A DNA stretch of 64,000 bases from Amorphophallus konjac (GCA_022559845.1 CM040123.1:294054642-294118641); one strand, 5' to 3'. Shown: positions 12,334 through 24,604, counted from the stretch's first letter. Notes: generated from the letters alone by a model not told the origin. Program-made: numbers and translations.

Positions 12334-12924
12334 TGAACTGCAGAGTCAACCCTGCCAGTTCATCGCGTTGACGCGATGAACTGATGAGTCGACCCTGCCT
12401 GTTCACAGGGTTGACCCTGCCAGTTCATCGCGTTGACGCGATGAACTGATGAGTCGACCCTGCCTGCTCACAGGGTCGACCCTGCCAGTTCACAGGGTTG
12501 ACGTGATGAACTGATGAGTCGACCCTGCCAGTTCACACGGTTGACGCGATGAACTGATGAGTCGACCCTGCCAGTTCACAGGGTTGACGCGATGAACTGA
12601 TGAGTCGACCCTGCTAGTTCACAGGGTTGACGCGATGAACTGATGAGTCGACCCAGTCTGTTCGCAGGGTTGACGCGATGAACTGATGAGTCGACCCTGC
12701 ATGTTCACAGGGTTGACGCGATGAACTGATGAGTCGACCCAGCCTGTTCGCAGGGTTGACGCGATGAACTGATGAGTCGACCCTGCCTGTTCACAGGGTT
12801 GACGCGATGAACTAATGAGTCGACCCTGCCTGTTCACAGGGTTGACGTGATGAACTGATGAGTCGACCCAGCCTATTCGCAGGGTTGACGCGATGAACTG
12901 CAGGGTTGACGCGATGAACTACAG
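12334..12924 (+). repeat. 43-bp hairpin array in Gy1 3' LTR
   Basis: This is the same array as at 131-672, with about 13 units plus an irregular extra block near 12395-12450. The stems gtcgaccctg and cagggttgac recur. It is longer than the 5' LTR copy by about one unit. Confidence 0.9.
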
Positions 12925-14205
12925 CTGGCTCATTGCGTTGACCTGATCGTTAGACTTTCGCTTTTGCCATCTCCACTAATAGATGGCAGCCTGAGAGGTG
13001 ATATTTAACTCCTGACAGGGTCCTCTAAACCCTGTATAACTCCCAGGAAGGGCATCCCACAGTGAGGGTGTCGTTTCTAAAATTGTCAGGTGGCCCATAA
13101 GGCACCTCTCTTATCTAGTTTTTTTCCGTGTATCAAACGTTACTGGTTTCCACTCCTAGTTCATCCCTACACATTAATGCGCCCTTGGATTCCATTCCAT
13201 AATTCTACCTTATATATCATACTGGTCAAACCTTGAAATTCCATATTGGCTATAAATGAGAGTGGATGTCGACAGACATGATTAATGTTGTGCATATAGG
13301 GCCCGGTCTAGTCCTGGGAGGAGCACCCGAAGGTACTTGTGCCCATGGGAGTTTATTGACCACGGTGTTTGACATTGCACTGGAGTACTTGCTTGCTAGG
13401 CTTTAGACATTCCACTCATTCTCGTGATATTACTTGATTGATTTGACTTGAGACCCGCAGAAGGGTAAAGTTTTGCTTTAATGAAATTGATAAATAGACA
13501 ATTCCAGTTTTACATGCTTGAATTTATATTACTTTCTATTACTTGCTTGACATGAGTTCTTACTCTCTTGGAAAGATTTTCGTTAATTCCAGTTATTACT
13601 TGCTTGAATCTCTTGCTATTGCTACATTGAAGTTGGAATCCTTATACTCTCACTTGTTATTCCTTCACTGCTCTTGTCGATTTTTACAATCCTTGATATC
13701 TACTCATTTACATGCATAACTTTACTGACATTAATCGAACTTGTAAACCACTTAAAGCATGTTAAATCTTGAGATGTAATTCCTACTGAGCGATTCGCTA
13801 ATCTAGTTATTTTTCTAACCTTTTCAGGTAGTTTGGATATCGGCCAGAACACGGAAGGGGATGAGTCTGAGTGATGAGTGTAGAATGGAGTCATCAATTG
13901 TCATGTTAATTGTGATGTCCTTTGTGTTATTGTATTAGTTCACTTATGTCAGTTGTATCAATTCATCTATGTCATTTGTATTAGTCAACTTGATTAGAAC
14001 TGCTTAAGATTTGAAGCCTAGTCGTTGGACTCTGGGAACATATGTATTTGCCCTTTGATTAGTTGTGACAATTGTCAGCTCGTACTATTTGTATTAATTT
14101 TGAGTTAAAGCTTAGTTATTTGCGCACTCTGATATTTACATGATTGACACGATCTATATAGACGCGTCACGCCTCCGGGTAATCTTCCGCGCTCGGGGCG
14201 TGACA

Positions 14206-14960
14206 CACGAGCTATTTGTCACCCTTATTTGTCACCCTAATAAGCTATTTGTCACCCTTAGCCGACAGTAGCCGTCGCCTTTGACTTAGCTTCATAACTT
14301 ATGTGACTGAAGTCGACTTTACGTTCAACTCAAGTCGACTTAGCTTCTAGGTTTTTGAAGCATTTTCCTCTATTGTCCATTTTACACCGTTAAGAAGGCA
14401 TGTGTTAGCCTTATTATCTATTTGGTATCGCTGACCATGTATTTTTCACCCTTAGGCACTGGGAGCCGTCGCCTTCAACAGCTTGTGTGATACTCATGGG
14501 CGAAAGAGACTAAAGTGTGACTGGAGTCGACTCCTCTTTGAACTCGAGTCGACTCTCCTTCTACAGATTTGAGCTTTCTATGGTTGTTGTCTATTTTTCA
14601 CCCGTAGCAAGGCATTTGTCACCCGTGTGGCCTATTTGTCACCGCTAAGGACCTATTTGTCACCCTTACTACGGTATAAGCCGTCGGCCTTGGTTTGAGT
14701 TTTTTTGCCTTGCGGACTTAAGTAGAGTCAGCTCCAAGAGCGACTGAAGTCGACTCCTCTTCTTCAAATGTGTTCTTCTTCTTTTCTGATGGTGTCCACT
14801 GACCTGAAAAATGATTCTTTTGGACTTGAGCTATTGTAGCGTTGACTTTGCATTCTGAAAGTATTGACTTTGCTTCATGGCTTGAACGTGTTACAGTCTG
14901 ATTGCGTTGACACAAGAAGATGGCTATGTGAACGTAGTCTTGTATCTAGCAGCAAAGTGA
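14206..14960 (+). repeat. Imperfect 160-220-bp direct repeats, tatttgtcaccctta
   Basis: Three loose copies (about 14210-14400, 14430-14600, 14600-14770) each contain one or more (t)atttgtcaccctta, then agccgtcg(g)cctt, then paired gtcgact motifs separated by about 20 bp. I see no convincing open frame. Its place between Gy1 and the viral remnant suggests either viral non-coding sequence or an older local repeat; I cannot decide which. Confidence 0.55.
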
Positions 14961-14964
14961 ACTG

Positions 14965-15480
14965 AATTGAAGTGGAACATCAAAGCTACCATTACTTATT
15001 AGACACCTGAAAGGCACACTATTAGACGAATTATGCAACTGGTGGTCCAATAAAATAAGAGATCTTAATCACAATGATTCATAGTTAGTCACCATCAAAA
15101 CCAGGGAGACAACAGAAAGAACTCGTAACATTGTAGAAGTTGAAGAATTAGACCTCCTCCCTGTTCTCAACATCCAAGATATTGACACAGACAGTATCTT
15201 TAGCCTCAGTAGTTTGATAGCGAACCTGAAACTGAGACTGAGCTAGAAGAAGAAACTTTTATAAATATCATCGTTCGTGAAGACAATCCACCTCCAGGAA
15301 CATTGTGACCTATGTGGAATAGATCGGGTAATGACTTTTATGAGAAATATAGAAATATAAATCCCAAACAAACCATAAACAATATGATACAACCCATTGT
15401 TTATATTCAGAAAATTAGAATAGAAGAGCAAACAACATACATCTTAGAAATACAAAGATCAAACCAAAGTTATTAGACCT
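14965..15480 (+). pseudogene. Degraded caulimovirid polyprotein fragments upstream of protease
   Basis: Short coding-like stretches lie in more than one frame, for example a peptide with GTLLDELCNWW near 15010-15060 and one with EETFINIIVREDNPPPG near 15245-15305. Stops and frameshifts separate them. They lie just 5' of the viral protease and run in the same direction, so I read them as eroded polyprotein. The sequence is too decayed to say which viral domain they come from. Confidence 0.5.
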
Positions 15481-15524
15481 TAGACGTCACCTTACAGTTT
15501 TAAGTCTTCTGATGTTAAACTGAC

Positions 15525-16060
15525 AAACAATGATAGATACCGGAGCGCACAAGAGCATAATACATAAGAAACATGTACCCGATACAGAACTAAAAACCGT
15601 TACTATTGAAAGTAAAATTAATACTTATGGTGGAAAAAAACACCCCATTCACTATTATATTACACAAATACGTATACAAATTAACCAAACAAAGTTTTTC
15701 CTACCTTACACTATTTCATTTACTATTATTCTAGGACTAAACTTTGTTAAGTCCATAGGAGGCATGTTAATCCAAAAGAACACTATTTCTTTATTTTCTC
15801 GAGCAATTACAGCTACTATTGCTAGTCTTGATGAACTTATTACTTGTACAAGCTGTGATAACCAGTTAGATAAATTAATAACAGAACTAAAAGCTGAAGG
15901 TATTATAGGAAAAATTAACAATGAATATTTAAAGCTCGTACAACAAATTAAAACTATTGTCCGAAACCTTCCTCCATTAGCAATCCATCGGATTGACACA
16001 CCTAAAATTATTGGAACAGATAGTTCATGGATCTGATGGGGTGCAACCCTTTTACAAGTA
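15525..16060 (+). pseudogene. Endogenous pararetrovirus pol, protease part with RT core deleted
   Basis: The frame opens with an aspartic-protease active site (IDTGAHKSII, from 15533) and continues to ILGLNFVKSIGG, the usual second part of a retropepsin fold. From about 15900 the sequence passes directly into the end of RT and start of RNase H (NLPPLAI, then IIGTDSSW). The RT core with its YxDD motif is absent, which is an internal deletion. A TGA at 16034-16036 follows, and at 16061 a MITE interrupts the frame. The family is best described as caulimovirid-like. The deletion, stop and insertion make this copy non-functional. Confidence 0.75.
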
Positions 16061-16715
16061 GAGTAATGCTCAGTCCACTGAAATCCGGTGCACAAAGCCA
16101 ACTCAAATTATAATCTTTCCTCTCGTTGATCCCCAAAAGGTTAAAATGACCATTTTAACACTAAAAGGGACACCCCGCGTCAAACCCGTACAATCCTGTG
16201 TCATACCCGTCCGACCCACTTTTTTATTCGGCGGAAAAATACAGGAGTGAAATATTTTGTAGTACTGAAATATTTTGTTATATGAATGAAACATTTAATA
16301 TAAAATTGAAACATTTTGTGAGGTTTTATTTTTAAAACAAAATGTATCATTTATGTAGTGTTTTATCCTGTAAATAAATATTTAATAAATATTTCTTTCA
16401 CGTAACAAATGTTTCATATCTACAAAATATTTCATTCGTTCATTTCTGTAGTCAAATAAATCATCTCATTCTTATAACAAAATATTTCATTCGTGGAATA
16501 AAATATTTTAATCTTACAAAATATTTCACCCCTGTGGTTTCTCGCTGAGTGAAAAAACGGGCCGAATGGGTCTGACACTGGGCCATATAGGTCTGACGCG
16601 GGATGTCCTTTTTTGAACGAAAACGGTCATTTCAACCTTTTTTTGAGTGACTGAGAGGAAATGTTACCATTTGAGTTAACTTTGTGCACCAAATTTGGTG
16701 CACCAAGTATTACTC
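16061..16715. mobile_element. Mutator-type MITE inserted in viral RNase H
   Basis: The 655-bp element has long imperfect terminal inverted repeats. About 16061-16225 pairs with about 16545-16715: gagtaatgctcag against the complement of the right end, then shared blocks such as ggtgcacaaag, ctttcctctc and ccgcgtca. The flanking duplication is 9 bp, ttacaagta at 16052-16060 and 16716-16724, the size expected for Mutator-like elements. The centre is AT-rich with repeats of aaatatttt and gaaacattt. It has no coding capacity, so it was mobilised in trans. Confidence 0.9.
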
Positions 16716-17100
16716 TTACAAGTATACCAAAACCAAGAACAATTGTGCGCTTATGCCTCGAGACATTATAAAGTTATTATTCATAATAGTGCAGAAACAG
16801 AAAGAGAGGGAGTCATATATAGAAGCAATTAATAAGTTATGAATCTACCTAGAAAAAGAATTTCTTATCCGCACTGAATGTAACAATATAGTGGCATTTG
16901 CAAATGCCCATAAAACCAGTCGTCTCTCTGAAAGACGTTGGGCAAAATTTACAGATTTCATTACAGGCAATGGTTATAAACCTACTTTTGAACATATTGA
17001 AGGAGAAAATAATAACTTAGCTGATCTCCTATCTCGATTAATTGAGCCTCCTTCACCTCATCATAAGATATCTACAATAAATTTCTCTGAAAAGGAGAAT
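16716..17100 (+). pseudogene. Endogenous pararetrovirus RNase H, C-terminal part
   Basis: After the MITE the viral frame resumes and includes ASRHYK near 16760. Then, after several stops (about 16800-16890), it reads VAFANAHKTSRLSERRW and ends with FEHIEGENNNLADLLSRL (about 16986-17039). This is the conserved end of a caulimovirid or retroelement RNase H. The stretch is damaged by stop codons as well as by the MITE. Confidence 0.78.
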
Positions 17101-18627
17101 AATCTTATGATACCACGATCAAAATATAAATGGTTTATCGTTTCTGTTACCAGTAATTTCACTCAATTATATACCACTATACATCCTGCAATTGAAAACC
17201 CCAAAAAGAATCGTTTTAGTGTACAAATATGGTTATTTAACCTCTCTGAAACCTTAGAATTTGGCATCTTTCAATATCCTCAGCGACTAACATATTTTTG
17301 CCACAGAGCTAGAACAGTTAGATCACACATTCACGAGATATGATCCTGCTCAAATGGAGACTAACTTCCATTGGTATAACTCCTTCCCCTTAGTACTACT
17401 ACCCGAAAATCATCTTATTATCTTTAGAAGATCTGATAATTGTGTCCAACTCAATATAGAACATCAACCAATCCTTTGTACTAAACGACCATTCCATACC
17501 ACTGATATAAGAGTTGGTATAGAAATCTTAAGCCTGGAAGAAGGATTTTACAAAGATTTTCATTATCCCGGTATTGGTATTACAGCATTCTGAGACTTAT
17601 GTAATCTACAATTTAGCATATATAGACCACCCTGAAGTTCTCTTTGGTCGTAACACCCATGTATCTCTTAATGCAGAATTATCTCTCAGTACAAGACATG
17701 GCGACTAATGCTTTGCTTAGCCCTGAAAGAACAGAACGTACAGAAGTACAGCAAAACTTCCTGGATGATATTTTCCACTTCAACTATACTAATACTCCAG
17801 CTATGAGAAGAAGTCTTATTCACCAGCTATACAAACTTAGTTCCTACTTTGCTCATATGAATAAAGAACAACAACATTTGCATGACAAGATATAACATTC
17901 GGAAAATGGTAACTCCGTCATAATCCATCATTTTAGTAAACTCAAAGCATCCTATGATGATCATATAGAAGCCAAAATACCATTGCATCTTAGTTTAACG
18001 GATTTCACCCCAGATAACCTAACATTTAATCCCTTCCTACGCAAAAAATATAAGGCATACATTTCCACCATCCTGCCGCCAGAATTAAAGGAACATATAG
18101 TTTCATTATCCAAAAAACCATTGGCAGATTTCTTAAATATCCAACAGCATCTGCATGATTCCTTTGAAAAATTTCCAGAAGTTGTACAACTTGAAGGCAT
18201 GTATAAGATAAACCTGGACCTTGCCAATACCGAAGGAATATTTTATACTTCACCAATTCTCAAACACTTGACTGTTTCGGCACTCTTTGAACATGGGCTA
18301 CTCAACAACTTATATATCACGGCGGCTAAAGTACATCGCTTACAACATTTGCCAGAACGTCTCGGCACCCTCCTGCAGCAACAACTCTGTAAAATTATAC
18401 GCACCGGCCAAAGTGGTCGCACACTCCAGATCACGTCAACTCCACCAGAATGGGTGGGCGAAGACACAAACTATTATCTGCCACCATATTCCTTAGTCTT
18501 CTTGCGTTTCTGTAAACATGAAGCATGGTGTGGCACCCATGAAAAGACATTACCTTTTGCCTCACTTGAACATATCCAAACAAGCAAGACAAAAATTATA
18601 TGTGAAATCAATAATTTCTATCTGTAG
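17100..18627 (+). pseudogene. Viral-like downstream ORF with frameshifts (possible florendovirus ORF2)
   Basis: A protein-like region of about 500 codons follows RNase H with no gap. It lies in frame until about 17300, shifts at about 17310 and again near 17590 and 17700, then runs open from 17983 to 18627 apart from one earlier stop at 17893. The longest open part (17983-18627) has no motif I recognise. A long ORF of unknown function after the RNase H is known from endogenous florendoviruses, so that is the leading idea. Alternatives are another caulimovirid genus or an unrelated old gene. Confidence 0.5.
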
Positions 18628-20527
18628 ATGTCTAATTTCGAACATCCCGCGGACCTCCACTTAGACCGTCATATAAATAACGTTATTATTTTTCGGATTG
18701 ATTGATTTTCCATACTTAAAGTTCAGATCACTTGACCTATTGGGCCGGGAATTGAAATGAACAAGGGTTAGGGGCCCATGGGCTGGGCGGCCAAGTTGAT
18801 GGCTGCCTAGGTTGGCTAGGCGGCCAAGGTCTTGGACATGCAAATTTGGCAGACGGCCAGAGCTCTGGCCGTCTCTTGGCAATCGCCAGTCAACTCCCCA
18901 TGTCCCACGATCTCTCTCCCACTTCGAAAATTCCCCCGTTCGAGCTCAACTTCCTGTCTCGTTGTCCACGTCCGAGAGGCACATAGGTGGAAGCTGCTAG
19001 AAGGTGGAACAGGGGACAAAACACTCGAGAGATAGATGTTTCGCGGGGGGATGGAGACAAGAGGATTGGAGAGAGAACGTTTGAGAGCGGGGAGAGACAC
19101 TCGTTCTGGGAATTGAAATTCGAACGAAGAGTCCCAAGAGAGTTTCCCGAGTGAAGGAGAGGCTCCCCAGTGTGAGAGAGGATTCCCCCCATCACTCACG
19201 AGAGAGCTTTGGGCCTCTGACTGGTTCTCAGCATTGCTGCCTATCTTGCGCTTCCTAGAGGGTGGATGACCATCGACTTGGCCGTCCACAGCACTGGGCG
19301 GTTAGCCTCCTGGCCACCTCCTAGTTTGATCTCTCTACTTCTGTCTCTAATTCACTGCATATATCTATATTTCATTTGTCACATCACTGCATACTAGAAA
19401 TCCCCATTAGAATCCTTTGCTATAGAGATTTTCAAATTAAACAAAAGGGAAGGCGGGTGGTCGAAAGCCTCGGCCATCGATCCCCCCTTCCCAACACCAC
19501 TCCAGGTAAAGCCGCCACCGTATTCTTCGACTTCATAGTTTATTTCAAGCATTTACTACATTATTTAGTTCTAATTGATGTTTTTTGTGTTTTTTTTTAG
19601 TTTTGCCTATGTTTTTAGGACTTTCGGTATAGTAAACTACACAAGCCTCTCTGTCCTTGGCCGGCTAAGAATGGAGAAGTCAGGACCCTACAATCTCCCT
19701 TCTTGAGGCACAACCACGCGATCATCTCTCCTACGGGAATCAGGTAAACTTTCCTGTCGATCACCCCACTACATCACATTCTAATCCTATACACCGTAGA
19801 GTTGGGCTATCCTCAGGGCCGTGTCGACCCACGACACACCTGAAAGGTGCACGTTTCCAATGCCTACAACCCTCTGGTGATCACGATGGGACCCATCACC
19901 GCTCACTATGAGTTCATCGTACTGAAAGTCCAAGGCTACAGAAGTCTTTCGTTAGTTTAGTTTATCATGTCTGTCTGTGTTATGTTTTAGTGTAGCTACG
20001 TCTGTTGGTTGGAGATGGCCATACCCCTGGCTGCTTAGACCTATAGGCGGCCCAATCCCTGGCTGCCTTGCCCTTCTGTGAGCGGCCCAGAGTCTGGCCG
20101 CCTAAGGCTGTGGATGGCCCAAAGCTTGGCTGCCCTACTCACCAAGAACAACCCATACAGTGGCCGCCTAGCCACTGAGGACAACCATCATCCTGGCCCC
20201 CTAGGCTTTGGACAGTCAGCCTTCTAGCTACCTCCTGCCCAGTTTTTCGTTCTATAATATTTTTATTTTTGTTCTATTTTGTTTCGTTATTTGCTTGCTA
20301 TTTAAACTTACGTTGCATGTCTGAGTGAGGGGTTGGGCTTGGGAAGAAGTGACATCACACTGATAGGCCTTTCCATTCGAGAACTTTCGTAAGTCCTCAC
20401 GAACCATGGGTTCCCACATGATCATCGGGCAGGTTGTACCAACGGAGTCTTGGTAGAATCCCTGCGGGTTGAGTGAGGAATTTGCTTTGGTTCCCTGGAG
20501 AAAGCCTTCACCTTAGAACACTCTTTT
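18628..20527. other. Non-coding stretch with gcggcc-rich and CT-rich tracts
   Basis: I find no supported gene. There are two clusters of (g)gcggcc / ggctgcc(t) motifs (about 18780-18880 and 20030-20220), including the palindrome ggccagagctctggcc near 18855. A CT/GA-rich stretch lies at 18900-19210. A TATA-like catataaataac is at about 18670. The composition resembles an LTR with a leader region, but I could not find matching ends, a duplication, a PBS or a second copy. Confidence 0.4.
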
Positions 20528-22541
20528 AGTCACGCCCCGAGCGCGGAAGGAACCCAGGAGTGCGGCGAGTTTATATCATTCATGTCAATCAGAGCACGAG
20601 ATGTTCAACACATAAGACAGAGTACACTTAAAATAACCAATCCATAATTCCTTTATTCCAAAAATAATAATCCAAAGTGCCATTACAATACTTCCATGAC
20701 CACTAGACTCAATAAAATAAAAATTACAATGATGACCAATAAAATAGAAAGACATGACTCGAAGACAACGTGCGATATCCAGGATCGGCTCTACGCTCAT
20801 CACCCTTGACCATCCCCATCCGATTGAGTCTCGTCATTGGAATTACCTGAAAAATAGGAAAAAATACTAGGTGAGCGAATGCTTAGTAAAAATTATATCT
20901 CTATATCCAGACTTGCTTAAAGTAATTAACAATTTATGCAATGAGTCATGATCACGTATGAAGAACGCAAAAGAATATTAAAAAGGGAACAATAAATAGT
21001 ATGGTTGAACTAGCAAGATTTCAAGATAATCGAGTAAAGTTAACAAGAACAGGAAGCATATAATATCAAGTCATGTCATGAGATATTAGATATTTAATTT
21101 GACAAGTAAATACCTAATTTTGGGCCAAGCAAGTCACATCATGTCATATCAAGTACGGAAGTAGAATGCCGTCGATAAATCAAGCAAGTCATGCACTTCA
21201 GTACATTGCCACACCGTGGTCAATATAGCTCTCATGGACACAAATACTTTCGGGTGCTCCTCCCAGGACCATACCGGGCCCCATTAACGCCAGACATTGA
21301 GTCATGTAAGCCTCCACTATAGTTTATAGCCAATAGAGTTCCAAAGGAATAAGCCATTGTATGAATAGTAAGGTAGATTCACGGATTTGATGAACTCAAG
21401 GACAGAACATTATGTTGAGATGACATAGCAATAAATCTCTCATGAAAATCGGGACATTCATAAATCTGGGTAAATTGGCGTCCACTCGGGATGCCTTGAA
21501 TTTAAGAATTCGTGTCCACCTGAACGGGCGCTAATTCTCATGAACTGTAGGCACGAGAAAATAGCGTCACCTGTCTGGACGCTAATTCTAATTGGCGTCA
21601 ACTGTCTGGTCGCCAATTCCAGACAGTGATTGGACTCTCACAAAACACCCATCTTGGCACTCTATGATGGCTAGGACATCATGTTTCTTCAGAGTGACAT
21701 GACTAAAACGGTTTCCAGGATTTTTAGGGTACAACCAGCTCGGCTTCCTTGAGGGATTCCAAGGGTAGCGGAGACTTACAGAGGCCTTGATGAAGAAAGT
21801 TCCAATTCGACGGAAGGAATATCGAGCCGAGGGTCCTAACCTCACCAAGAGATAGAGGGTAAGTGATAAATCACAAAACAGGGACCATGACTCGGCCTTG
21901 AGACAATGGTGCCAAGAGATCCATGGTCTAGGATCAAAACATGATAAAACAATTCTGTAAGAAATTGGTGTCAGAGGTAGTAGGCGTTAATTCCTAGAAT
22001 TAGCGTCCACTGTCACGTCGTTAATTCATTAAAAATCAATTTTATTATAACAATAAAAGAAAAAATTAACGTCAGAGTGTCAGACGCCCATTAATTAACG
22101 TCTCTGTAAAGAGGTGCAAGAACTACAAGTGGCGTCTAAGTTCTAGACGTTAATTCCTTTAAGTGCCAGAACGTTAAGAATTTGCGTCTGTTTACAAGGG
22201 CGTAACTTCTTTAATTTGCGTCTAGGCTGTGGACGTTAAATCCTTTGAACGTTAGAAGATAGATGAGACTAAGGAATTTGTGTCTCTTCGGAGAGGTACT
22301 AAATCATTAAAAACGTCTGTCATCTGGATGTAAATTCCTTAGAATGCCAGGGGACATACATGCATTAAGAATTTGCATCTCTGTAAAGAGGCACATAATC
22401 TTGAATATGCGACTGTCTTCTAGACGCTATTTTTATAAATTTCTAGATTTTAATAAAATCATAGAATTGGCATCTAGCAAATTGACGCAAAATCTAGCAT
22501 TTAATGCGATTACCGTTCATTTCTAAAACAAGGGATGAACA
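20528..22541 (-). mobile_element. Solo1: Tekay-like LTR, 3' part, on the - strand
   Basis: Read on the - strand, this follows the Gy1 LTR layout. A hairpin array (22520-21470) is followed by a TATA box (complement of tttatagcc, about 21321-21330), then the conserved block around ggtcctgggaggagcacccgaa (near 21255), a block with attcgctcacctagt (near 20870), and the end cgcgctcggggcgtga at 20528-20545. There is no PBS next to the end, so it is a solo LTR or a remnant. At 22542 the Sire2 element begins; I did not find the continuation of Solo1 beyond Sire2. Confidence 0.8.
21470..22520 (-). repeat. Hairpin array (ggcgtc...gacgcc family) in Solo1
   Basis: More than a dozen short inverted repeats of the form aatt(g/a)gcgtc...gacg(c/t)(t/c)aatt are separated by AT-rich spacers of variable length. 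One clear case is aattggcg (21590-21597) with cgccaatt (21611-21618). Others lie near 21540-21580, 22010, 22070, 22130, 22190 and 22220. Stem sequence varies among units while many stems still pair. Confidence 0.8.
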
Positions 22542-24475
22542 TGTTGGAACCCTGGTTTTGAGAATGACATTCTATGAATCATGTTAAGACTGGAATGCAT
22601 ATATATATATATATATATATATACCTCATTCATAACTCATCTGTGTCAGTCAACACCCAGGTCCATGCAAGTTTATGTTTATGCATTTATATAGGTCTGT
22701 GCATACATTGTGAGTCTTCATGCAAGGACGGCATATAGGTCAATGCATATTTTGCGTGTCTAAGGACAGCAAATAAGTCAGTGCATTTTTATCTTCTTAT
22801 GCATATCAGGTCCATGCATATTCTCATCAGCATGCAAGTCGGTGCAGTCTTTATGGAATGCATATGCAGTCGGTGCATATTTTACCTTAAGTCTATTAAG
22901 GTCTGTGCACGCCTCTGAAGTAATGCACACAAGGTCGGTGCATTTCTGTCTGCAGAATGCACATGAAGTCGGTGCACGGTTTTGCCTTACGCTTATGGAA
23001 GAATAAGGTCGGTGCACATCGTTGTGTTCTCCTAATAAGGTCAGTGCAATCTTCGCTTCTCTGCTCATAGTCAGTGCACATCCTGCGTGAATGCACACCA
23101 GGTCAGTGCATGTTCTGATGTGTGTTCATAAGGTCGGTGCAGTTTTTGCCCTGAGCATGTAGAAGTCAGTGCATTCTCGACATAGGGTAGATCAAGTCGG
23201 TGCATACTCTGCTTTGTGCAATATAGGTCCGTGCATGTTTCACATTAAGCATATAATGGTCAGTGCAACTTCTGCATCAAGCTCACATAGGTCGGTGCAA
23301 TTTTTGTTGCTGCACGCATGCAAGGGTCGGTGCACGTTTGTGTCTCATGCATACATAAGTCGGTGCACTCATGATGACTGCATGTCTAGTCAGTGCACGT
23401 TTCGCATCATTCATATAACGAGTCTGTGCGTATGAATGTCCTTATGAACTCCAGCTCACCAAGTGTTTGATTAAATGCCTCTGTTTTAATTGGCAGAATA
23501 AATGAAATTCCCATGAGTGAGGCATGTGTTCCAAGACTATGTGACTGAAGCACGTGATTTAAGGAGACTTGCTCTCCAAGAACTCTCAGCCACGTGTCCC
23601 TCTCTCATCCTCCAGATCTGACATGTGGGCTCAGATAAGCACGCTCTTGGTGGAATTTCTGGGCAGGAAACATTATTTCCACACGCTTCTATTTCACGAG
23701 CTTTATATATAGAAGACCCGGTAGCACCTTCTGAAGATGATGGAATTTTGAAGAAAAAGTCTGAGAGAGAAAAAGAGGAGAAGACATCTGAGAAGAAAAA
23801 TAGAGTGTCGTATTTCAACAGAAATATGAGAGAAAGAAGAGGGTGAGTCTGAGAGTGAAAGGTGATCGTGAGATAGTGAAGAATAGGGATCTCGAGAGAA
23901 GATATTGTGAAGCAATTGAAGCAAGTCTTGAAGATCTGTTCTCCACTGTGTTCCTTGGATCATATCCAAGAAACAGCGCTCCTGTGTGAGCATTTGATTT
24001 GTCTTTACTGTTAGCCGTCTGATGCTGAACATTTTGATTTTCTATTTTCATTTTTCATACTTTTTTGAAGCTGTGTATCAGCGGTGGCATAAGCTGTAAG
24101 GCCCAGCGGTTTGAAGTTGTGAATCTGGAGCGGCTTAAGCTGTAATGCCCACCAGTTGAAGCTGTGAATCAGCGGATTATTGGCAAGCTGTGAGGCCCAG
24201 CTGTTCAAGCTGTTTGGCAGCGGAATCCACACTCTGGTTGGAGTGTGGGGTGGATGTAGGTCCTGAGGACTGAACCACCTAAAAAGATCTTGCGTACTGT
24301 GGTTTGATTTCCAATGTGTCAATCATTAGATGTATGCTAGGCACGATCCTGATTACTTTTAATTCCGCATTAGTCTTAAGTCTTCAGGTTAAGTTTTAGT
24401 TTGATCAAATTTTTAGAGGGAGATTCATTCACCCCCCCTCTGAATCTTGGTTTGCACCACTACATCGTGCTAACA
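22542..24475 (+). mobile_element. Sire2 5' LTR (1.93 kb)
   Basis: It starts tgttggaaccctgg and ends ctaaca at 24475, directly before a tRNA-Met PBS. The U3 region contains (AT)n at about 22598-22622 and a gtcggtgca minisatellite at 22650-23440. A TATA box (tttatatata) is at 23702-23711. The end region has the Sirevirus-type motif of a ccacactc/gagtgtgg hairpin (about 24220-24240) followed by ggtggatgtagg and gaaccacct. The base before the LTR gives a possible TSD gaaca (22537-22541); the other copy was not found. Confidence 0.85.
22650..23440 (+). repeat. gtcggtgca minisatellite in Sire2 LTR
   Basis: About 17 degenerate units of 40-60 bp each contain (a)ggtc(g/a)gtgca followed by ttttgc or ttctg. 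Many units also carry tgcac or atgca upstream, so the unit can fold (for example tgcac...gtgca near 22960-22976). Related units appear in reverse orientation at 45370-46010 in the Sire3 LTR. Confidence 0.85.
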
Positions 24476-24477
24476 AT

Positions 24478-24492
24478 TACTATCAGAGCGGG
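24478..24492 (+). other. Sire2 primer binding site, degenerate
   Basis: tactatcagagcggg follows the LTR end by 2-3 nt. It matches the tRNA-Met-type tggtatcagagc except at two positions near its start, which fits an old copy. Confidence 0.8.
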
Positions 24493-24604
24493 AATCTACA
24501 ACAGAAGGTCCAATGACCTGCAGATTAGATCATGTCTCATTTTTGGTGCAAGCTACTTTCATCTCGTTCATTATTGTCTTCGATCTGAGTTGTATTTGTT
24601 TGAA

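Larger units (their letters stand above)
10504..14205 (+). mobile_element. Gy1 3' LTR (3.7 kb)
   Basis: The LTR runs from tgtagcatcccg to cggggcgtgaca, so its ends are imperfect inverted repeats about 12 bp long. It is 3702 bp, unusually long, because it carries four kinds of tandem repeat: (TA)n at 10518-10567, tgtacagactt repeats at 10785-11140, attagcatgtatt repeats at about 11440-11950, and the 43-bp hairpin array at 12334-12924. A TATA box (ctataaatg) is at 13250-13258. The putative 3' TSD is cacga (14206-14210); the 5' copy lies outside the window. Confidence 0.93.

Noticed and set aside
18816..19289. 157-codon open frame on the - strand
   Set aside because: There is no recognisable domain, the region is CT/GA-biased, and competing frames are open on both strands.
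18629..20520. Possible LTR from tgtctaatttcg to ccttagaaca
   Set aside because: The flanking 5-mers differ (gtaga and ctctt), there is no PBS or PPT and no second copy, so the boundaries cannot be supported.
22598..22622. (AT)n run as a possible replication or TATA signal
   Set aside because: It is a plain microsatellite; the better-placed TATA box of this LTR is at 23702.
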